Source: Anthostomella pinea (lineage: Eukaryota > Ascomycota > Sordariomycetes > Xylariales > Xylariaceae). From it: a stretch of DNA of 64,000 nucleotides. A program made the translations under genes and the position numbers. Positions 1 to 11,090 of this stretch are shown here, piece by piece; the first letter of the stretch is position 1; each line of letters begins with the position of its first letter. The notes under the pieces are model-generated. The model was not told the origin of the DNA. It did no database searches and saw only the letters and a list, made by a program, of their open reading frames with translations. The stretch covers positions 682,001 to 746,000 of the forward strand of contig CAUWAG010000013.1 of the NCBI GenBank assembly GCA_963556695.1, in the 5' to 3' direction.

Positions 1-1184
1 GATGGCCTGATCCAGAAGATAGACCTGTAGAGACCTGTAAACAGACTTTTTCCCGAACCTTGTCTCTCCGTACCTGTGGTGATTGCTAATTGAGCATGCT
101 CTTTGATGGTGAAATCGTGGGCCGCGTCCAAGGATTGCTCATCGAGCATTGATGCCGGCGTCGTGGAGACCATCTAACGAGCCACTGCTTAATCGAAGCC
201 AGGCCAAGACCATTATCCATGTACATGAATATGGTCCGTATACCAGAGGAGACACAGCACCCCCATATCGGTACCTCATGCCGATCGATTCGTGGCCCAT
301 TCTCCTTGTCTTTTCATTCAGTCCCTGCCATTTCACTTGACTGAGTTCCCAGTGCGGCTCTATCAGACTGGATTTATTTTCTTACGCTCAACATGTCAGT
401 TAAGTGTGGAAGAAGGCGACTTGGGCGGGAGTCTTGTTGCACGAATCAACCCCCGAAATAGACATTACATGGAAAGCAGGACTGAACTTGAAGGCGGGAA
501 TTGACACACTTTGTATTCCGCTCTCGGTAGAGGTTCTGTTCATGGCACCTGTCTGGGCAGCGTTGACAGAGAGGGCAACTGGTCGATGGTGGTACGCCAA
601 ACCAAGGTTGGTGTTCGTTCTAGGCATGTCTACAAATAAGTACCCCTACTTACCACTCCAGACCTAGATGTTTCCCTCGATTAATACATAGGTTAATCAA
701 ACATAGGACGTCGATCCGGTTTCACCACTGCAACTTGTGAGCCTGTTTTCCCCCTCAAACAATGATTTACTACTCTCGGTGCTCTTCTACTAAACAATAC
801 GTGGCCGTCTCGGCTACGATGGACGTTGGCCTCATACGTTGTAAGATTCGAGCGTGAGTAGGGTTCCTAGGTCATTTTGATCGATGAATAGGAGATAGTT
901 AGAAACTCCCCATGCGCCTTACATGTATAGAAAGCACACTAGCATAATCACCAGTAGTAACGTAGGAACTTAGATAGCTTATTCAAGTAGAGTTCCATGG
1001 TCTCCCGAAACCTTAACCGGCGCCGCGGACAGAGACACGTGTGACATAGGGGGTAAGTGTATTAGTACAAGCCACGTCCACGCGACCAAAAATTGCTCAC
1101 TTAGCAAAATTGCACCTATGAATTCTTGCAGTTGAATCATTCATATGTGTTCCAATAGATATCCACGTCTTTACACTGTTAAAC
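1..1184. other. Upstream region without recognisable gene
   Basis: Only short overlapping open frames on both strands, none with a recognisable domain, signal peptide or plausible exon structure. The last 100 bases or so are the presumed promoter and leader of the MFS transporter gene that follows. Confidence 0.5.
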
Positions 1185-2478
1185 ATGACGGAACGCCGCC
1201 TCGCCTTCGATCAGTCCTTCCAAGCCGGAAAAGAAAGGCATGGAGTGCAGGAAAAGACGAGCCAGGAGGTGCCGTGCCGTGCGCAGGTGACGGAGCAGCC
1301 TGTAGTAGAACAGGTTGAAATGGTCGAGAGCGATGCACCACCACAGGTCCTCGGCAGTACGAATATGTACGACAAGCATGGCAAGATCCGACTGATACCT
1401 GTACGTGATTTGATTGATGACAACCCCAACTAAGCTTCGCTCATGAGATTGACTGATGCTGACTGCCGCGACAGACACCGTCGCCGGATCCAAAGGGCGT
1501 GTATACATCATTCCGTATGTGCGAGGCTCCGACTGACTGGACATAGACCCCCTGAATCTGCCGACTTGGCGGAAATGGACCGCTATCGGCGTGATATGTT
1601 TCTGTGCGTCCCGTCTCACCATTCCTACTCCTCGAACTTAAGTTACCGAGCGCTCAGAATGTTTTGAGTATCGACAAGTACGAAGTAAACTGACAACTCC
1701 TCCCAGTCGGCGCGCTCTCCATCTCAGCCGAGATGGCCGTAGGCAGCCTCCTCCCCGTCTTCCTACTCGAGTACTCAGGCCTCGACGCCGCAGAAGTCCT
1801 GCGCAACACCGACTTCCAGGCCAAACTGGCCGGCAAGAGGGGTCTGGACCCACTGGCCGTGATCCCCGACGGCGTCGCGGCCGTCTCGCTGGCCCGGGTG
1901 TCGCTGCTGGCCACCATCCCCGCTGCTGAGCAACGGCCTCGCCAGCTACCTCCTCGTGCCGCTGTCGATTGGCGTCGGGCGCCGGCCCGTCCTGCTGCTG
2001 ACCGCGACGCTGTCGTGGGCGGGCGGGCTGTGGGCTGGTTGTAGTGGCTCGCTCGAGGCGCATCTTGCGGCGCGCGTCGTGCATGGTCTCGGCGCGGGGG
2101 CCGTGGAGGCGCTGCTGCCGCTTATTGCGCAGGATATGGTGTTTATTCATCAGCGAAATCGTGCGCTTTCTACTATCATTGCTAGCCAGGTGAGTCGGGT
2201 CGATGTTCTTCGCGTCCTGCGGCTGTGGTGAGTTTGATTAAGTACTTACTTGCAGGATTAGGGCCCTATTGCCTTCGCGACTGCTATTGTTGGCCCCTAT
2301 ATCGCGGTGACCTTGACCTGGCGTTGGATCTACTGGATCACGTCGGTCCTGGGCATAGTGGCTTGGGTCCTCATCATCGTCTTTGTTCCCGAGACGCGGT
2401 ATAATCGATCCGAGGAGGAGCTCTGTACGTGATGTATGTCTTTCGTAATTGTATACACTGTTTAATGAGTTGTGAATA

Positions 2479-4686
2479 CCATCGGACCCCCCGAACCGGC
2501 ACACCCCCCGAACCGGCACAGCCAAACCCCACAACTACCACCAAAAGTCCCCTTACTCACACGGATTACAGCCCCTTTTGAGGGTATCTAGACGTTCTTT
2601 AGATGGTTAGATAGCCCTTTTCTTGGTGTTTAGCGGAATATAGATTATTTAATTGCTGGGCCATTGGCATCGGCATTTAGCAGCCTCTGTGCCCGCCCTT
2701 AAATACAAATTTGCTATAGAATTCTCTCTGTGAGCCCCTGTCCCTCATGCACCACAGCATCCTGAAGCCAGCTACGATGCCTCCGCCCACATATACAGAG
2801 GATGATATGGTAGATGCCTACCTAGACGTCACAGATAATGGCATGTCCGTGAGAAAATCCAGCCAAAAATATAGCGTCCCAACTAGCACGCTGTCAGCAC
2901 GCATAAAGGGGAGAGGGACTAAAACGGAGGCTCACACCACCGAGCAGAGAATTTCTCCCGAGCAAGAAAGCAAGGTAGCAGCCTGGATATTATACCAGGA
3001 GACTTTGGGGCTTGCCCCTTCTCATTTAGCCGTCAGGGAAATTGTGATAGAACTCCTAAAAAGAAAGAGGGATTTCGCACCACTTGGGAACCACTATATG
3101 GACAGCTTTAAACGACGTAATACTACCATTCAGACTAAAATCAGTAAGCGAATGGGGTCCGCTTGGTTTAAGGGGTTTATCCCTACGTTTGTGAACTGGT
3201 TCTTTAACATCTTAGAGGACTACGGCTGGGTGAAGCCAGAAAATACGTACAATGTCGATAAGGGCGGTATTATGTCGGGTTTTGGTAACTCTTTCGAGCC
3301 CCCTATCCTCAATTAACTAACTACCCTTATAGGCGTCGATTCCCTAATTCTAGGATATTCTGAGACGAGGAAAGCTTTCTTAAAGAGCCCCCAGGGCCGC
3401 TCGTGGACATCTTTTATCGAAACCATTTCAGCTATTGGTAGAGTACTCAAATCAGGCTTGATTTTTAAGGGAAAAGATCTCCAAGTGCAGTGATTCCTCG
3501 AGGAATTCCAGAAGATAGCCAACTGGTACTATATAACGTCAGAAAATGGCTGGACCAGTAACGATATCGCCTGCCAGTGGCTTGAGCACGTTTTCATACC
3601 ATAAGTGGATGAAATTCGTGGCCAGGAGCAGTGGGAACCAGTCCTTTTGATCCTAGATGGCCATGGTAGCCATACCTCCGTACGTACACCAATTTTTTCT
3701 ATTTTATTTACTGATTGTTTGATTTATTCTGATTTAAACAACAACTGACTATAAAAAAGGACGAATTTATAATGCGGTGTTGTTTTGTCAATATCTTGTT
3801 GTGCTTTTTCCCAGCACACACTAGCCACGGAATACAACCACTAGATAACGGCCCCTATAACGCCCTCAAGTCCTATTACCAGAGATTCCTCACCCAGTTA
3901 AATTCTCTGACTGATTCCTCTCTTGTTGACAAGATCAACTTTATCCGCTGTTATAGCAAGGCAAGGGACAGGGCGTTTACGCCAAAAAAAAATCCGCTCG
4001 GGCTTCCGAGTGACAGGGTGCTACCCAATTAGCCACAAAAAGTGTTCAGACCATCCAGAAATCTAAGAAGACAAGCGGAAGACCCCCGAGCCGGAAGAAC
4101 AGGAAGACTCGGAGCCAGAGGACCAACAGACCCCTACCACAAGCCGGCAAATCCGGGATTTCGGGAAGAACCGTTCCCCAGCCACTCGGCTGAAATTCCG
4201 GAAGATCTCCCATGCCTTTGAGAACCAGGAGACGGAGCTGGCCATAAAAAACCAGAAGATCAGGGCCCTGGAGGCTGAACTGGAGCGGCTACGACCCAAG
4301 AAGAGGAAAAAGACACCAAATCCCAACAAAAAGTTCATGATAATGGTAGAAATACTAGCCCAGGGTGGTAATCTATTAATTCCGGTTGCTATAGAGTCTT
4401 CTTTTTCTTCATCAGAGTCAGAGGTTGTTGAAGACAAGGGTGAGGAGGACGAGGAGGTTGCGGACGCTGAGGAGGCTGTAGAAGCCCCTGTTGCAGAAGC
4501 CCAGATGACTAGATCCGGGCGGTCAATCCGGGCGCCGGCTATATACGTCGATTGAGCAGCCAAAAAACCACAGAATGATAATTTTGCTGATTTTTTTGAC
4601 CCTATACAGCCTCAAATGCGTGTAAGTGAGTAGGGGGGTTTGGCTGTGCCGGTAGTGGGGGTGTGCCGGTTCGGGGGGTCGGATGG
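2479..4686 (+). mobile_element. pogo/Fot1-like DNA transposon, 2208 bp, TA target duplication
   Basis: Terminal inverted repeats of about 52 bp (left 2479-2530, right 4635-4686) begin CCATCSGACCCCCC and differ at about four positions. The left end carries a 17-bp unit (CCCCCCGAACCGGCACA) twice in tandem, a possible transposase binding site. The element is flanked by TA at 2477-2478 and 4687-4688, the target duplication of the Tc1/mariner superfamily. It lies in the intron between exons 5 and 6 of the MFS gene, in the same orientation, and encodes the decayed transposase described separately. High end-to-end TIR match suggests a fairly recent insertion. Confidence 0.93.
2747..4555 (+). pseudogene. 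pogo/Fot1-type DDD transposase, inactivated
   Basis: Would encode the transposase of the surrounding element. An N-terminal psq/CENP-B-like helix-turn-helix (DMVDAYLDVTDNGMSVRKSS) is followed by the DDE_1 core. The three catalytic Asp are visible: YNVDKGG (first), LILDGHGSH (second), QPLDNGPYNALK (third). Two introns fit: 3266-3331 region (donor GGTAACT after SGFG, acceptor TTATAG) and 3679-3760 region (donor GTACGT, acceptor AAAAAAG before DEF). The C-terminus has the typical basic helix ELERLRPKKRKK. Broken by in-frame stops near 3490 (TGA before FLEEF) and 3602 (TAA before VDEIRG), and a slip in an A9 run near 3985; the CAA-to-TAA change fits RIP-type mutation. The first Asp motif reads DKGG where family members usually have DEGG. 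Confidence 0.88.
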
Positions 4687-5958
4687 TAGGTGGTCAAAAG
4701 CTTTGGCCCATCGCAGAGGGACAGAACCGCACCGAACTCGACTATGCGACGTATGGGCCGCGGAGGATGAAGACCAATGTCGCGATCATCCCGGCGATGT
4801 GGGAGTGGAAGCAGGCGGGTCGGTCGATAATATGCTGTATCAAGAGCACCGTCTTCCCCGCGGTCGTCTGGGCCATCCTCATCAACAGCGGCTTCATGAC
4901 CGTGCTGTCGGCCACCGGCCAGACGATCTCCTTCGCTCTTCTCGCTGCTGGGTAAGTCGTTGCCCCTTTCCCTACCGTAATCTCATCCCACAAAGGCTTC
5001 GGAAGCTTCGACATCAGGGTCTCGTCCTCACTGACACCGCATCCCAGCGTCCCCTTCAAGCTCACCGGCCTCTCGACCATCCCCGCCGTCCTCGCGAACG
5101 CCGTCGTATGGGCACTAGGCGGCCCCGTCGCCGACAAGACCTCGCTGTACCTGGCACGGGTCCTCGGCAAGGGCCGCCGCGAGGCCGAGTACGTGCTGCC
5201 GAACCTGGTGCTGCCGGTCCTGCTTGGCATCGCCGGGTGCCTCGTTTTCGGCCACGCCGCGCAGGCGAAGCTGCACTGGTCGATTCTGCTGCTGGGCAAC
5301 TTTTTGACGCTGTCCGGGTGCCTGACGACGGCGTCGCTGGTGAACACTTTTGTTATTGAGAGTTATCCGCAGATGGCTGGGTGCGTTTCCCCGTCTTAAC
5401 TTCCTGAAGAATGTGAATGCTATGAAATTGACCACGTTTTCGCGACTCTAGTCCTGTGCTCATCAACGTCTCCTCGCTTCGGATTATGCTCTCTTTCGCC
5501 ACGGCCTCGCATGCGACGGTTTGGACCCAGAAGCTGAGTCCGATGAGGCTGATGGGGGCCTACGCCGGCATGCTGGGCGTCCTCTCGCTCGGCATTCCGG
5601 GCCCATTTGTGTATGGCAAAAAGCTGCGTATGTTGACGTCTGGAAGCGTGAATAAGGTCAACCTGGGAGATGCTGAAAGGGGCCTGGGGAGCGCGGAGTC
5701 GGGCAGGGCGGTGGGTACAGTGTAATTCGCTTCGCAATGGCAGCAAGATGATGAAAGGGGCATATCCGGGGCTGATCAGGGGTAAAGGTTGGGTTTCATG
5801 CTGTTTGCGAAGACGATACAGCACTCACCGATACTGTACGGGTAATTGGAAACGCGGCGTTCTCAGACCGGAACATATAGCCATAACGGTCTGTTAGAAT
5901 CAACACACGGGGTGATACGCACTCATGGAATGCTCGGAGCTTTAGAAGTTTGAATAGA

Positions 5959-7044
5959 TCAGTATGTTGGTGCTCCGGGCAGGACCAGACCTCGCACAAC
6001 CCGCTGAGCAGCGCTCCGTACCTCAGCTACGATGTCCGCCGCAGGTTGCGTCTGTGTCACGATCCCCACGCCGGTCCCAGCCCACACCGCAGCCCGCGGA
6101 TTCCAGCCATCCCCGGCCAAAGCATCGGCCGCCGCCTTCCCATGCAGCTCGCGAATGCGCTCTATGTCCATGCCGCCCTCGCTCCAATCCGCATAGCTCC
6201 CGCCCACCGCCAGCGCCCTCCCATCGTACCCCGTCGGCCAGATGCTCGGCCCGCGCAGCTCGTCAAACATGCCCGAGCGCGCCGTGCTCAGCGCCCCGTC
6301 TTTGGTGTTGAGCACCGCCTCCCGGTACCGCGGGTGCACCTTCGTCTCGGCCGCGGCCAGGAACCGGGTCCCCATGACCACGCCCGCGGCCCCGAGCGCC
6401 AGCGCCGCCGCGACTCCGCGCCCGTCGACGATGCCGCCCGATGCGACGATGGGGACGTGGCCCAGCCCGCTGGCGCGCAGCGCGTCCGTCGCCTCGGGTA
6501 GTAGTGACACGATCCCCGCACCCCGCGCGAAACCGTGCCCGCCCGCGTCGGCGCCCTGGAGGACCAGCACGTCAGGGGGCGCGTTGGCGCGCGCGACCTC
6601 GAGCGCTGCCGTTACGCTGCCGACCTGCACCCAGATCTTGGAGTTTGGCGTCGCGGCGCGGATGACGGCGGCCCACACGCCGTAGTCGGCGAGCTGCGGC
6701 GCGGCGAAGAGCCAGACGATGGCGGGCTTGTGGGCCGCGAGTACGGGGAGTGCAGTGTCGAGCTTGTGGTAGAAGAGCAGGAAGCCGACGCCCACAGGGA
6801 GTGTGGTGCGGGAGTTGGGGTTGAGGTTGAGGCTGGGGTTTGGAGAGTCAGAGGATAGTAGACTGGTCTTGGCGCGGTCGAGCTCCGCGCTCAGCTGGTC
6901 CATGGTGTCGCTGGCGAGTAGGCCGATGCCGCCGGCGGTGCTGACGGCGGCTGCGAGGGCGGCGCCGGCGAAGCCCGTCATCGGCGCGTTGACGATGATC
7001 GGGGCCGAGACCCAGGGGTAGTCTGCGAGGAGCTTGGAGGCCAT
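5959..7044 (-). CDS. Nitronate monooxygenase (2-nitropropane dioxygenase family)
   Basis: FMN-dependent TIM-barrel enzyme of 361 aa that oxidises nitronates such as propionate-3-nitronate, a detoxification role known for the family. Single exon. Seen: NAPM at residues 19-22 near the N-terminus; GADAGGH at 164-170 with the expected active-site His; ASGGI at 201-205 and GVVMGTRFL at 221-229, the glycine-rich phosphate-binding part of the barrel. Length is in the usual class range. Convergent with the broken MFS gene (3' ends about 230 bp apart), so a functional link is possible but unproven. The reading frame is intact and GC-rich. Substrate is not predictable from sequence alone. Confidence 0.93.
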   Translation of the reverse strand: MASKLLADYPWVSAPIIVNAPMTGFAGAALAAAVSTAGGIGLLASDTMDQLSAELDRAKTSLLSSDSPNPSLNLNPNSRTTLPVGVGFLLFYHKLDTALPVLAAHKPAIVWLFAAPQLADYGVWAAVIRAATPNSKIWVQVGSVTAALEVARANAPPDVLVLQGADAGGHGFARGAGIVSLLPEATDALRASGLGHVPIVASGGIVDGRGVAAALALGAAGVVMGTRFLAAAETKVHPRYREAVLNTKDGALSTARSGMFDELRGPSIWPTGYDGRALAVGGSYADWSEGGMDIERIRELHGKAAADALAGDGWNPRAAVWAGTGVGIVTQTQPAADIVAEVRSAAQRVVRGLVLPGAPTY

Positions 7045-7506
7045 TTTTGATTATTCACTTATTTAGTGATGGTTTTCCCAGCCCGGAAATGGAATTGCGA
7101 GGACTTGTTGTACTTATTCGGTGAGATTGATTACCTGGGTACCTAGACAAGCTATTGCTTACACATACGGGGAGGCTGACTCAGCCAGCTACACTCAACA
7201 CCTACGGACGACCAACGCCGTACCCGTCAGAGATAGAGGTACGTCCCAGCACTCGTCTCAGGGATGAACGATGCAGAGGCAATGGGTAAGGAATTGGGTA
7301 TATCTCCCTGTGTCATCCTCGGTGCCTGTCCCGGCAAACGTACACTGACTTATACTCATCATCCAGGGGCGACCCCGTCGATTACACCAGGAAGGAAACC
7401 ATAACTACAGCAGGTATCGAAGAGGAAAAGAGCATCTGAAGCCACAGTGACATTCGATCAGAGAACATCATGGTTGAACGTAATCCGATACCAGTTTGCT
7501 CCACCA
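7045..7506. other. Intergenic region between two minus-strand genes
   Basis: No coding frame of note. Contains the presumed promoter of the nitronate monooxygenase (right of 7044) and the 3' untranslated region of the small secreted protein gene. Confidence 0.5.
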
Positions 7507-7970
7507 CTAGGCATAAGGGCTATCTGCGCCCATCACACAACTGACAATCTTCTGCGATAGGTCGTCGTTCTCGAGTGGCACCTTATTGCAACCATCGGCG
7601 ACTAGAAAGGTAAGCATTTGACCCAGTTGGACTGCCGACGAGATCGTACACGACCGGTCGTAAGTGTGCGAGGAGAGAGAAGGGCAAGGTCTCACTCACC
7701 ATCATCCCATATCTGGGTCCCCGAGCAGTTGCCACTGACGCTGTCCAACACAGCGCCGTCAAAGCCCTGCCAGACGTGGCTGTCATCGGTCTGGCCGAAC
7801 TTCAAGCTCGCCGTATTGCCCGCCAGGATCCTCGCATCGCCGTTGGCATCCACGCGGATGGGGTTGCCGGAGCAGTCGGTGCTCGAATACTGCGAGACCT
7901 TGTAGTCCCCGCTACCCAGTGCGCCTGCGCAAAAGAGGAGGAAGGAGGAGGCGGTGATTCCGAAGTGCAT
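7507..7970 (-). CDS. Small secreted cysteine-containing protein (131 aa)
   Basis: Two exons, 7970-7700 and 7631-7507, joined across a 68-nt GT-AG intron (donor GTGAGT) with phase kept. The predicted protein has a signal peptide (MHFGITASSFLLFCAGALGS) and a mature chain with four cysteines (residues 33, 82, 105, 122), compatible with two disulfides. No known domain was recognised. The ATG at 7970 is chosen over an upstream in-frame ATG at 8114 because it begins exactly with the signal peptide. Secreted, short, cysteine-bearing and next to transposons: effector-like, which is inference only. Confidence 0.78.
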
Positions 7971-8573
7971 GTCGGTGTTCTGTTCTGTTCGGTTGGTATT
8001 CGTGCTTTGAATATGTGTATGTGCTTGGTCTGTGATGTCAGTCGGGCTTGGGGATAAGGGCGAAGAACAAGACTGAGCTCGAGCGACGTGTCCATACTTA
8101 ACTCGAATGCCCAATAAGTACCGTCTCCTAGGATGTCCGTGTCACTGGCTATCTGGTCACATCATCATCATCATCATCATCAGTGCTGATCTGGATTCCC
8201 AAGTGTGGGTCTAAGTCTAGATGCGAGTTGCGCTAGTTGTTATTAGAACTTTGGTTGCGAAAAGGATGATCATATTCGAGTCATTAATAATAAGCTTATG
8301 GAGCTGCCGGGATTGTCAGAATGTTGCAGGTCTATTTTTATCCACCGACGCGTCATTCAGGATTGTGGCGATCTTGTACCGCCTTTTCCAGGCAAACCTT
8401 TATTACTACAGGTCGCCAGGATTGGAAGTAGTAGCGCGGCGCCATGTAGAGGGGGAATATATCTTCTGCCAGATCTGGTGTGAATAGACTGTGAATGTCT
8501 TTTTACAAATATCGGGGATGGTAAAGCTTAGCGGTTACATATGCTGGGGTATCTAGGCTTATAGGAGGGATAT

Positions 8574-8574
<1 letters not shown>
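7971..8574. other. Intergenic region with CAT repeat and a MITE-end-like segment
   Basis: Holds the promoter of the small secreted protein gene, a (CAT)n microsatellite at about 8159-8182, and at 8379-8409 a segment matching the terminal repeat of the MITE at 24727 (17 identical bases, CCGCCTTTTCCAGGCAA, then a diverged T/A-rich tail). No partner inverted repeat was found nearby, so this may be half of a broken element. Confidence 0.5.
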
Positions 8575-8606
<32 letters not shown>

Positions 8607-8620
8607 CGATTTGATTGATC
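8575..8620. repeat. (TGAT)n microsatellite forming the tail of a retroelement fragment
   Basis: About eleven near-perfect TGAT units adjoin the tail side of the retroelement fragment at 8621-8709. By analogy with the (AAAC)n-like tails of the other copies, it is probably the expanded 3' tail of that fragment. Confidence 0.75.
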
Positions 8621-8709
8621 GTATTTAACGTGGGGGATCGCTCCTCAGTAGTGCAAACCACGCCTCCCAGAGCCTCTGCATCGCAGGGTTGTGGAGGTAT
8701 CAAGATAAT
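8621..8709 (-). repeat. Tad-LINE tail/SINE-like repeat, copy A (5'-truncated)
   Basis: About 89 bp matching the 3' half of copies B, C and D: shares GTATTTAACGTGGG, the CTCCTCAGTAGTGCAAACCA block and GCAGGGTTGTGGAGG. It lacks the first half of the repeat and has a TGAT-type rather than CAAA-type tail. Confidence 0.85.
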
Positions 8710-8889
8710 GTTTGTTTGTTTGTTTTGTATTTAACGTGGGGGGTAGCTCCTCAGTAGTGCAAACCACGCTACCCAGAGCCTCTGTATCGCAGGGTTGTGG
8801 AGGTCTCAAGATAATAAGTACAGTCAGTCCCGCTCACGAGCCCATCCCCGTTGTTGCGGCGGTATGACCTTGGGGTAATCCATCTGGTC
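8710..8889 (-). repeat. Tad-LINE tail/SINE-like repeat, copy B
   Basis: About 180 bp, minus-strand orientation, beginning (minus strand) GACCAGATGG and ending in a CAAA-rich tail. It directly follows the decayed C-terminal zinc motif of the LINE, so it is most simply that LINE's own 3' untranslated region. Copy A abuts its tail. Confidence 0.85.
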
Positions 8890-10912
8890 CTTTAAGAACA
8901 GCTATCTATCGAGGGCAGATTGATGAAAAGAATTTGCTCTTCTCCACAAATTTTGCCCATTCTATGCTCCTCTCCCCTAAGTATTATAAACAAGCTGTCC
9001 TAGACGAGTACCTGGGCAGCAGCCGATTTTTCCCCAGTCTCTTATAAAAGAAAATGTGTTATGGTGTTTTCTTTTCACCACAGCTGCAGTGATCATTCGA
9101 GTCTGTATATCCAAAGCGTTCGTAGTATCTGGCAAAGTCGCCATGTCCAGATCTGGCCACTAGAAGTCTGTATAGAGTACTCCTTTCAAAAGATATAAGG
9201 TCTCTTTTAGTTATTATATATAAGTATACTTCTTGATATCTAGGTTCTGATTGGTCTTTTTACCATTAATTGAACTCTTTCTTGCCCTTTTTTTTTGAGA
9301 TCTCTCTTGACCCATGAGATTGTGGGAAGATTTGTTGTGTCTGATTCTAGCATGACACCCTCTTTTGCTAATGTGTCGGCAGCTTTGTTGTCATCAATAT
9401 CTCTGTGTCCAGGAATCCACTTGACAGTCACTCTAGGAGTATGTGCCGTGACAAGTTTTTGGAATCATAGAAAAATGTTCTGTGATGTCTCGGGTGGAGT
9501 CTCATTGAGCCCATCTACCACTGCTGTGTTGTCCAGACAGACATATAGCTGTTTTCCGTGTCCAATTGCCGTGGCTGCTGCAAGCCCTTGGAGAGCGCCA
9601 TGGACTTCTGTTGAATACACGGATGATGATTGATTCTATTGATTGTTGTGCTCTGTGTGCAGAGATTGATTATCTGTCTTCTTGGTGGGTCAGATGCCCT
9701 GTGCGTCTCTGCACCACTGGAGATCTTCCGGTGTCTATCTCCGGCTCCTATTCAACAACTTCAGCATCTATTACTTCTGCTTGGAGAAGTCTGCCTTTTC
9801 CCCGGTATACTTCTTGTGTAGTGTTGCCTTTCCTGATGGTGTAGCCCCATCTAGTGCGGGTTGTGCCTTTATCATCTAATTGTGATCCATCTGAGTAGAT
9901 GACAAGGTCAGTGTTCACATTTCTCCCTTGTAACCATTCCTTGAAGAGCTCTGTCTCTTTGTCTTTGTCCTTTCAGATTGAGGGCTTTTTCCATAATGGC
10001 TTGGTGAGTATTGGTCTCTGGAAGTCAGGGATTAGCTGGAAGTTTCGTTATAGCCTTGTTGGTTCCTTGCGAGCTTGTACTTGGAGCCTACCAATAAGAG
10101 GGTGTCTTTGGTCTAAATGTCCGAGTAGGCCGTGACGCCGTCTTATTGCCTCTGCAAGAACTCCTGCTGGAGGAATCTGTGATTCAAAGTGTAGGATATG
10201 TCCAGGGTGTGTTTTTCAGACCGGCAGGGTAGCCCTAATTGCTATTCGTAGTACAGCATCTATTGTTTTAAAAAGCCCCTTAATGCGACATGCTGATGTC
10301 TCACCTGAGCTCCTGAATTTTTCGATTCCTGGGTACCAGGCCTCTAAGCCATGTGTAAGAATAGGAATAACACAAGCTTTCACAGCCCTCCTGGTTGACT
10401 TTACTCGGAGTCCTTTGACTGTGTTGCATAGTCCTTAAAAGTGATTTGTTACCTTACTAGCTTTCTTAGCCCAGTGAGAAACATGATCTTTAAAGTTTAG
10501 TTTTTTATCCAGAAGGACACCTAGCCATCGCATAGAAACCTTGGCTATATTGTTCATTGTCCCGTGGTGGACTGGAGGGTTATCTGAGTTCTTTTTCCTT
10601 GAGAAGTGCATGATCTCAGTTTTGTCGGGGTCAAATTTAATAGCGTTATTATGTCCCTATTAATTAAGCAAATAAAGATTTTTAGAAGCCTCTATAGCTG
10701 TTTCCTTAAGGTTCTTTCCAATGCAGAAAGTCACTAGGTCGTCTGCATATCCAAAGCGTCTCTTTTTCATACTAAGTCAGGCACAGATTAGCTCTGTATA
10801 CAGCATATAAAGGATTAGAGAGGCTGATGAGCCTTGTGGTAGCCCACAAGTGAGAGCTTTTATATCGGTCACGATACCTTCAAACCGAACCTTTGCGGAC
10901 CGCTCGGACATG

Positions 10913-11090
10913 TTTGTTTGTTTGTTTTGTATTTAACGTGGGGGTAGCTCCTCAGTAGTGCAAACCACGCCTCCCAGAGCCTCTGCATCGCAGGGTTGTG
11001 GAGGTCTCAAGATAATAAGTACAGTCAGACCCGCTCACGGGCCCATCCCCGTTGTTGCGGCGGTATGACCTTGGGGTCATCCATCTGGTC
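10913..11090 (-). mobile_element. Nested LINE-tail/SINE-like insertion, copy C
   Basis: A 178-bp copy lies inside the LINE reverse transcriptase between motif A (VKGAFDA) and motif B (CGLPQG). It is flanked by perfect 15-bp direct repeats, GACCGCTCGGACATG, at 10898-10912 and 11091-11105. It ends (minus strand) in a CAAA-rich tail. This is the signature of target-primed reverse transcription. It is either a severely 5'-truncated LINE copy or a SINE using the LINE machinery; no clear polymerase III B box was seen, favouring the first. Confidence 0.92.

Larger units (their letters stand above)
1185..5725 (+). pseudogene. MFS transporter gene, split by a pogo-like transposon and frameshifted
   Basis: Major facilitator superfamily transporter of the plasma membrane, drug:H+ antiporter/Hol1-like by general resemblance; substrate unknown. 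Exons read from the sequence: 1185-1400, 1475-1496, 1547-1603, 1707-2189, 2262-2424, 4690-4951, 5048-5380, 5452-5725. Recognisable stretches are IRLIP/TPSPDPK, DPLNLPTWRKWTAIG, the helix-rich exon 4, RWIYWITSVLG with VPETRYNRSEEEL before the insertion and GQNRTELDY after it. Reading phase is kept across every junction, including the one interrupted by the transposon. Defects: a C4 run at 1918-1921 shifts the frame inside exon 4 (LLATIP then LLSNGLASYLL in the next frame), and the second intron fits only with a GC donor at 1497. The frameshift could be a homopolymer base error, so pseudogene status is likely rather than proven. Convergent with the nitronate monooxygenase downstream. Confidence 0.85.

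Noticed and set aside
5200..6700. Long open frames opposite the MFS and nitronate monooxygenase genes
   Set aside because: GC-rich shadow frames with arginine/proline-rich translations; the sense strands carry recognised families.
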